In this document: positions 1-2,849 of the stretch, piece after piece
Layout of the letters: every line of letters begins with the position of its first letter
Position numbering within the stretch: position 1 is the stretch's first letter
DNA from: Anaerolineales bacterium
GTDB lineage: Bacteria > Chloroflexota > Anaerolineae > Anaerolineales > Villigracilaceae
Length of the DNA: 5,160 bases
Direction of reading: 5' to 3'
Assembly (NCBI GenBank): GCA_024763295.1
Contig: JANTFU010000181.1
Location: forward strand, 1 to 5,160
Made by a program: the position numbers and the translations under genes
The notes under the pieces: model-generated
Told to the model about the DNA's origin: nothing
Databases searched by the model: none
Seen by the model: the letters and a program-made list of their open reading frames with translations, nothing else

Positions 1-30
1 GTAGGCGATGCTTTTCGCCGTATCGAAACC
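1..30 (-). repeat. REP-like palindromic element, copy A, cut by the window edge
   Basis: The stretch begins GTAGGCGA and ends CGTATCGAAACC (19-30). The last 12 bases are the exact reverse complement of 61-72, so this is a copy of the same element as 61-99 in the opposite orientation. The leading GTAGG matches the reverse complement of CCTAC at 89-93, so the missing outer arm should lie just before position 1. Inside the copy, GGCGA (4-8) and TCGCC (15-19) form a 5-bp stem with a 6-base loop. The stem-loop form, intergenic position and paired copies fit a REP/BIME-type element. I recall similar TGGTTGAGTAG...TATCGAAACC elements scattered in many bacterial genomes, but cannot confirm that here. 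Confidence 0.6.
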
Positions 31-60
31 AACAAGTTGGCAAAAATCGCCGAAATATGT

Positions 61-99
61 GGTTTCGATACGCTTTTCGCTCCGCTCACCTACTCAACC
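61..99 (+). repeat. REP-like palindromic element, copy B
   Basis: This copy runs from GGTTTCGATACG (61-72) through a CGCTTTTCGC core to TACTCAACC (91-99). The two ends are imperfect inverted repeats of each other (GGTTTCGATA against GGTTGAGTA when the right end is reversed). It lies 30 bp from copy A in the opposite orientation, giving a head-to-head pair that could fold as one long hairpin over 1-93. The core CTTTTCGC also appears in copy A (11-18). No transposase is visible, so if the element moves it would do so in trans, as REP elements do with RAYT proteins. Confidence 0.6.
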
Positions 100-284
100 A
101 CCTCCAAAAATAAAATGTCATGTGACTAGAAGTAAAATCTCAGTCCCTGAACGAAGCACTGAACGCTAGAGCAGTGCGTATTCAAAGGGCGATTTCAGGC
201 TCAACAACTGTCGCCTGCCGCGCAAGAATTGGTACAATTGTATGTTGTCGAATTCTCGTTCCTAAAGCGCTGTAGCGCACCTAA
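100..284. other. gene-free stretch with several small hairpins (possible small RNA or decayed sequence)
   Basis: No reading frame here has both a start with a ribosome site and a plausible protein. What can be seen is a set of short inverted repeats: GCACTG/CAGTGC (156-161 and 172-177, 10-base loop), GGCGA/TCGCC (188-192 and 211-215), AATTG/CAATT (227-231 and 235-239) and GCGC/GCGC around TGTA (267-278). A strong terminator follows directly at 285. Hairpins followed by a terminator with no protein gene in front is the layout of a small RNA gene. I recognise no known RNA family (not tRNA, tmRNA or rRNA) and see no clear promoter, so this is only a candidate. Confidence 0.25.
233..242. promoter_or_regulatory. 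perfect 10-bp palindrome, possible operator
   Basis: TACAATTGTA is a perfect palindrome, and the surrounding bases (AATTGGTACAATTG, 227-240) add a second overlapping inverted repeat. AT-rich palindromes with GTAC/GTAT edges resemble operators of GntR-type repressors. There is no regulator gene in view and no obvious gene that it would control, so this is a weak call. Confidence 0.2.
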
Positions 285-332
285 AAAGGGCTTGCTATCG
301 TTATCTCAACCATAGCAAGCCCTTTCTTTTTT
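283..332. terminator. strong intrinsic terminator, bidirectional
   Basis: A perfect 14-bp stem is formed by AAAGGGCTTGCTAT (285-298) and ATAGCAAGCCCTTT (312-325) with a 13-base loop. On the plus strand it is followed by C and six T (327-332). On the minus strand the run of A at 283-287 gives five T after the stem. It can therefore end plus-strand transcription arriving from 1-284 and minus-strand transcription from the yigZ-like gene, whose stop lies about 130 bases away. Confidence 0.85.
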
Positions 333-376
333 GATGTCAAATTGATTGATCAAAGAGTTGTAGCACATAGCTCCCT

Positions 377-410
377 TGCCGAGCAACACGTCTGTTGTTG
401 GGCATTTTTT
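377..410 (+). terminator. second intrinsic terminator on the plus strand
   Basis: The stem TGCCGAGCAACA (377-388) pairs with the segment 393-404, with one G-G mismatch (381/400) and one G-T pair (383/398), around the four-base loop CGTC. Six T follow at 405-410. The minus strand has no T run after the stem, so it acts on the plus strand only. It lies 45 bases after the first terminator and may act as a backup, shielding the convergent gene at 453-1085 from antisense transcription. Confidence 0.7.
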
Positions 411-452
411 ATATCGAAGCAGGAGCAACGCACGCCCGTACACCCCGATATT

Positions 453-1085
453 CTATGCCTCTGGATATAAGACTTCTGCCGTTCCCATGTGTTCAGCAGC
501 TAACCGTCCGGCAGAGAGTTGCTGTAACCCGGCTTGGAACCGAGCCGTATCATCCACGCGGAAACGCAAACTAAGGGTCACGTCCGCGCCGAATTCTTCA
601 TCCAATATTTCTCCACCAATTTCAGCCACTAAAATGCGGATACGCTCCAAAAGCGGATAGGGCGCAGCGAGCAGAAGCGTATCTGCCATGACTTTTTCGG
701 CACGAGGAACCGCCGCAACGACCGCCTGTGTGGCTTGGGTATATGCTCTGACCAGCCCGCCCGTGCCGAGCTTGGTTCCGCCAAAATAACGTGTGACCAC
801 TACGGCAACATCCCCCAAACCGCTGCCTTTCAAAACAGCTAATGCAGGGCGTCCCGCTGTGCCTGAAGGCTCCCCATCATCGGAGGCGTGCGCTAGCACA
901 GAATTGCCACCCCCAACCAAATAGGCAGGCACATGATGGGTGGCATCGCTAAACTCCGTGCGGATGCGAGCAATAAAGGCTTTGGCTTCATCCACACTGA
1001 AAACCGGTGACAGTGTAGCGATAAAGCGTGAAGCGTGGATAACGATCTCTTTACGAATTTCTTTTGCGGGAACCGGATATGCCAT
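453..1085 (-). CDS. yigZ: YigZ/IMPACT family protein (UPF0029)
   Basis: The 210-residue product matches the usual length (about 200) of bacterial YigZ proteins. Signature motifs are visible in the N-terminal UPF0029/IMPACT domain (about residues 15-125): DDGEPSGTAGRP at 69-80 and TRYFGGTKLGTGG at 98-110, followed by LVRAY. The C-terminal part (about 135-195) fits the small DUF1949 ferredoxin-like domain. The eukaryotic relative IMPACT acts on the Gcn2 kinase pathway; the role of the bacterial protein is poorly defined, with nucleic-acid or translation-factor-like binding proposed from structure. It should be cytosolic, as no signal peptide or membrane segment is seen. The start at 1085 is supported by GGAG (1093-1096 on the plus strand) 7 bases upstream. 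It is transcribed divergently from the lipoprotein gene and ends towards the bidirectional terminator at 283-332. The identification is firm; the function is not. Confidence 0.93.
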   Translation of the reverse strand: MAYPVPAKEIRKEIVIHASRFIATLSPVFSVDEAKAFIARIRTEFSDATHHVPAYLVGGGNSVLAHASDDGEPSGTAGRPALAVLKGSGLGDVAVVVTRYFGGTKLGTGGLVRAYTQATQAVVAAVPRAEKVMADTLLLAAPYPLLERIRILVAEIGGEILDEEFGADVTLSLRFRVDDTARFQAGLQQLSAGRLAAEHMGTAEVLYPEA

Positions 1086-1113
1086 AAAAAATCTCCGAAA
1101 TTAATGGAAAATA

Positions 1114-1142
1114 AATCTATCACAAAAGCAACAGGAAGACAA
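1114..1142 (-). promoter_or_regulatory. possible promoter for the yigZ-like gene
   Basis: Read on the minus strand, TTGTCT (1142-1137) and TAGATT (1119-1114) are separated by 17 bases. Each hexamer matches the vegetative sigma consensus at four of six positions. The -10 hexamer lies about 28 bases before the start codon, which leaves a short leader holding the GGAG site. Confidence 0.35.
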
Positions 1143-1172
1143 AATAACACAGCTAAAAAAGTGCTTTTCTAC

Positions 1173-1191
1173 CCAAAATTCACCATTTTGG
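1173..1191. promoter_or_regulatory. 7-bp inverted repeat in the divergent promoter region
   Basis: CCAAAAT (1173-1179) and ATTTTGG (1185-1191) are perfect inverted repeats around a 5-base centre. The repeat ends 5 bases before the proposed -35 box of the lipoprotein gene and sits upstream of the opposing promoter, so a protein bound here could affect both directions. No regulator is visible, and a chance AT-rich repeat is possible. Confidence 0.3.
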
Positions 1192-1196
1192 TCTGC

Positions 1197-1225
1197 TTGA
1201 CGGGGGTATATTGTTGTGCTACCAT
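1197..1225 (+). promoter_or_regulatory. likely promoter of the LysM lipoprotein gene
   Basis: TTGACG (1197-1202, five of six to the -35 consensus) and TACCAT (1220-1225, four of six to the -10 consensus) are separated by exactly 17 bases. TG at 1217-1218 provides an extended -10. Transcription would start near 1232, giving a leader of about 55 bases. This is the best promoter candidate in the window. Confidence 0.55.
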
Positions 1226-1235
1226 CATTCCGAAA

Positions 1236-1261
1236 CACCTGTTCTACACGAAATGCAGGTG
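1236..1261 (+). other. inverted repeat in the lipoprotein mRNA leader
   Basis: CACCTG (1236-1241) and CAGGTG (1256-1261) form a 6-bp stem with a 14-base loop, close to the predicted transcript 5' end and 13 bases ahead of the ribosome site. GGTTTTATT follows, but this T run is too weak for a convincing terminator. It could stabilise the 5' end of the message, or be chance. Confidence 0.25.
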
Positions 1262-1287
1262 GGTTTTATTGAAGAAGGAGACGCAGC

Positions 1288-2052
1288 ATGGCGCACAAAA
1301 AATCACTTTTCATTCTCATATTTGCCTTCATTCTCATGGCGGTTATAACGAGCGGCTGCAATCGGTCGTACGCCCCCACCGACGAGAATCAGGCTTTGGC
1401 AACCCCGACCATTGACGGTACCGCGTTCCCCGAAGAACTGCCCGCCGATATGGCAAGCGTCTTTGAAGCCGGTGCACAAACGGCGACCGCTCAGGCTATG
1501 AGCACTGGCGCCGAGCCGGTTGCAGAAACTGCCGTACCAAATGAAGCAGCCGATGCAACTAATGAGACAGAAGTTGCCCCTGAAGCCGAGCCTTCTACTG
1601 AGGCAACCACAGAAACCGAAGCAGCTGTTGCCGCAACCACCGAAGCGCCCGCAACCGAAGCGCCGGTTATTTCAACAGCCACCCCAATCCCCAGTGTGGA
1701 TACGGGCAACCTGCCCCCAACCTATACCCTTAAAAAGGGTGAATTCCCCTACTGTATCGCGCGCCGCTTCAATGTTGATCCTAGCGAGCTTTTGAGCGCC
1801 AGCGGTATTTCTACCACCAACGCCAACGCCCTTCAGCCCGGCTTAACACTCACCATCCCACAGACGGGCAAACCTTTCCCCTATGACCGTGCGCGCAACA
1901 CGCACCCCGTCACTTACGTTGTGCCCGAAACGACCAATGTTTATGCGATTGCCTGTTTCTTTGGTGATGTAGACCCGGCAAAAATCGTTTCAATGAACGG
2001 GATCAGCAATCCCGATGTTGTTGCAGCCGGTACATCGCTGCAAATCCCCTAA
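1288..2052 (+). CDS. LysM-domain lipoprotein with Ala/Thr/Glu-rich stalk
   Basis: The 254-residue product starts with a lysine-bearing N-terminus (KK at 4-5), a hydrophobic stretch (7-20) and TSGC at 21-24. This fits a lipoprotein signal peptide with Cys24 as the lipidated residue; Thr at -3 is less usual than Leu. Residues about 25-143 are low-complexity, rich in Ala, Thr, Glu and Pro with no predicted fold, and look like a stalk. Two LysM modules follow at about 145-191 and 208-253. Each has the SA/MNGIS-type middle (SASGIS, SMNGIS) and a closing L-x-IP (LTIP, LQIP). LysM modules bind the glycan of peptidoglycan or related GlcNAc polymers, so the protein probably tethers the membrane to the wall or displays a wall-binding head. 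No catalytic domain is present. Each LysM holds one cysteine (156 and 223). AAGGAG at 1275-1280, 7 bases before ATG, fixes the start. The exact biological role is unknown. Confidence 0.88.
   Translation: MAHKKSLFILIFAFILMAVITSGCNRSYAPTDENQALATPTIDGTAFPEELPADMASVFEAGAQTATAQAMSTGAEPVAETAVPNEAADATNETEVAPEAEPSTEATTETEAAVAATTEAPATEAPVISTATPIPSVDTGNLPPTYTLKKGEFPYCIARRFNVDPSELLSASGISTTNANALQPGLTLTIPQTGKPFPYDRARNTHPVTYVVPETTNVYAIACFFGDVDPAKIVSMNGISNPDVVAAGTSLQIP
1639..1664 (+). repeat. 15-bp in-frame near-tandem repeat in the lipoprotein stalk
   Basis: ACCGAAGCGCC occurs at 1639-1649 and again at 1654-1664, a period of 15 bp. It encodes the five-residue units TEAPA and TEAPV (residues 118-127). Such in-frame repeats in low-complexity stalks change copy number easily by slippage without breaking the frame. 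Confidence 0.6.
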
Positions 2053-2073
2053 GTTTTTAGCATGGATTTCACT

Positions 2074-2113
2074 AAGCACCCAAGAGAAGGAACTTTCTTT
2101 CTCTTGGGTGTTT
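2074..2113 (+). terminator. long hairpin after the lipoprotein gene, probable intrinsic terminator
   Basis: CACCCAAGAGAA (2077-2088) and TTCTCTTGGGTG (2099-2110) are a perfect 12-bp stem. It extends inwards by G-T, G-C and A-T pairs, and outwards by G-T and two A-T pairs. The following T run is short (TTTCTATGT), so termination may be partial. It begins 21 bases after the lipoprotein stop and ends only 18 bases before the Nudix start codon, so read-through would be the main way to express the Nudix gene from the upstream promoter. Confidence 0.65.
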
Positions 2114-2120
2114 CTATGTC

Positions 2121-2125
2121 TGGAG
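2121..2125 (+). promoter_or_regulatory. ribosome binding site that fixes the Nudix start
   Basis: TGGAG lies 6 bases before ATG at 2132. The frame is open further upstream to an ATG at 2015, but that start lies inside the lipoprotein gene, has no ribosome site, and would add 39 residues unlike any Nudix enzyme, encoded across the hairpin. Confidence 0.6.
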
Positions 2126-2131
2126 TGTCTG

Positions 2132-2674
2132 ATGAAATTTGAATTATTAAAGTCTGAAAAAGTCTTTCAGGGGCGCGCTTTTTCCATTCAGCGCGATACG
2201 ATGCGCACGCCGAGTGGACGGGAGACTTATTTTGATATTATTGGGCATTATGGTTCGGTCGTGCTCATTCCGATTGACGCTGAGGGCAATATTCTCTTCG
2301 TGCGGCAATATCGCCATGCCGCACAGACCGAGTTACTCGAACTGCCCGCCGGAACGCTAGACGGTCCCAATGAACCCCGCCTTGAATGCGCCGAGCGTGA
2401 ACTGCGCGAAGAAACGGGATACGGTGCAAAAAAAATGCTTGCGCTGGGTGATTTTTTTCTCGTGCCGGGTTACTCAACCGAATTGATGAGCGTATATCTC
2501 GCCACCGAACTCTACGAGGATGCCCTCGACCCCGATGAAGATGAGTTTTTGGCGCTGGAAAAATTTCCGGTTGGGCAGGCACTATCGATGGCGGAAACAG
2601 GCAAAATTCCGGATGCGAAGACGCTGGCAGCCCTTTTAATGGCACGCTCGCATTTATCCGTTTATCTAAAATAG
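2132..2674 (+). CDS. Nudix hydrolase, ADP-ribose pyrophosphatase type
   Basis: The 180-residue protein has the length and order of bacterial ADP-ribose pyrophosphatases (NudF-like): an N-terminal strand region with FDIIGHYGSVVLIPID (34-49), VRQYRHA (57-63), the Nudix box and a C-terminal helix. The box runs from G74 through E81, R89-E90-L91 and E93-E94 to G96-Y97; the REL-x-EE-x-G core holds the metal-binding glutamates. The stretch VPGYSTE (111-117) places a proline about 16 residues past the box, a hallmark of the ADP-ribose subfamily. The expected reaction is Mg-dependent hydrolysis of ADP-ribose (possibly other nucleoside diphosphate sugars) to AMP and ribose-5-phosphate, in the cytosol. 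The spacing between G74 and E81 is six residues, one more than the textbook five. The gene is 79 bp after the lipoprotein stop, with a hairpin between. Subfamily is likely; the exact substrate cannot be read from sequence. Confidence 0.9.
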   Translation: MKFELLKSEKVFQGRAFSIQRDTMRTPSGRETYFDIIGHYGSVVLIPIDAEGNILFVRQYRHAAQTELLELPAGTLDGPNEPRLECAERELREETGYGAKKMLALGDFFLVPGYSTELMSVYLATELYEDALDPDEDEFLALEKFPVGQALSMAETGKIPDAKTLAALLMARSHLSVYLK

Positions 2675-2675
2675 A

Positions 2676-2695
2676 TAGCGTTAAAAAACTCGCTA
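2676..2695 (+). terminator. weak hairpin after the Nudix gene
   Basis: TAGCG (2676-2680) and CGCTA (2691-2695) form a 5-bp stem around a 10-base A-rich loop, directly after the Nudix stop. No T run follows on the plus strand, so it is at best a weak or factor-aided terminator. Confidence 0.25.
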
Positions 2696-2711
2696 ATTAT
2701 GTCCTGCTAAA

Positions 2712-2744
2712 CTATGACAAGTCGCAATTATTTTTTAGTCATAG
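2712..2744. promoter_or_regulatory. inverted repeat upstream of nifJ, possible operator
   Basis: CTATGAC (2712-2718) and GTCATAG (2738-2744) are perfect 7-bp inverted repeats 19 bases apart, so the half-site centres are 26 bases apart. The repeat lies just upstream of the candidate nifJ promoter. It does not fit the consensus of FNR (TTGAT-N4-ATCAA) or Rex (TTGTGA-N6-TCACAA). It could be a two-site operator or a loose hairpin; there is no T run after it to make it a terminator. Confidence 0.3.
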
Positions 2745-2750
2745 GTAACT

Positions 2751-2778
2751 TTCGCAAATCGGACAATAGCGGTACACT
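2751..2778 (+). promoter_or_regulatory. possible nifJ promoter
   Basis: TTCGCA (2751-2756) and TACACT (2773-2778) are separated by 16 bases, each matching the vegetative consensus at four of six positions. Transcription would begin near 2785 and leave a leader of about 65 bases. The match is modest. Confidence 0.3.
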
Positions 2779-2849
2779 TATTTGTTAGATTGAATGTTTT
2801 TACCAATTCTGCAATGCGCTTAGGGCGCGTTGAAAAAGGAGTATCTTTT

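Noticed and set aside
1..129. Open plus-strand frame from the window edge to TAG at 127-129, which could be the C-terminus of an upstream gene
   Set aside because: Most of its length lies in the two REP-like copies, and the peptide resembles no family I know. The inverted-repeat structure explains the sequence better, though a gene ending here cannot be fully excluded.
351..362. FNR-like TTGAT...ATCAA site near 345-357
   Set aside because: The half-sites are separated by only two bases instead of four, and the site is in a terminator region without a start of transcription.
340..405. Minus-strand 22-codon frame starting with ATG at 405-403
   Set aside because: No ribosome site precedes it, and its start lies inside the terminator hairpin at 377-410; nothing supports translation.
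376..660. Plus-strand open frame of 94 codons
   Set aside because: It overlaps the strongly supported yigZ-like gene on the opposite strand, begins within a terminator and encodes no recognisable domain.
1408..1420. 13-base identity ACCATTGACGGTA shared with 2868-2880 in nifJ
   Set aside because: Both are coding for Thr-Ile-Asp-Gly in unrelated proteins in normal frames; flanks do not match, so chance and codon preference explain it.
2015..2131. Longer N-terminus for the Nudix protein from ATG at 2015
   Set aside because: It would overlap the lipoprotein gene and run through the hairpin, lacks a ribosome site and adds residues not seen in Nudix enzymes; the ATG at 2132 has a site at the right distance.
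2816..2828. GCGC/GCGC mini-hairpin just ahead of the nifJ ribosome site
   Set aside because: Only four base pairs with a 5-base loop, and it does not cover the ribosome site; too weak to call a regulatory structure.
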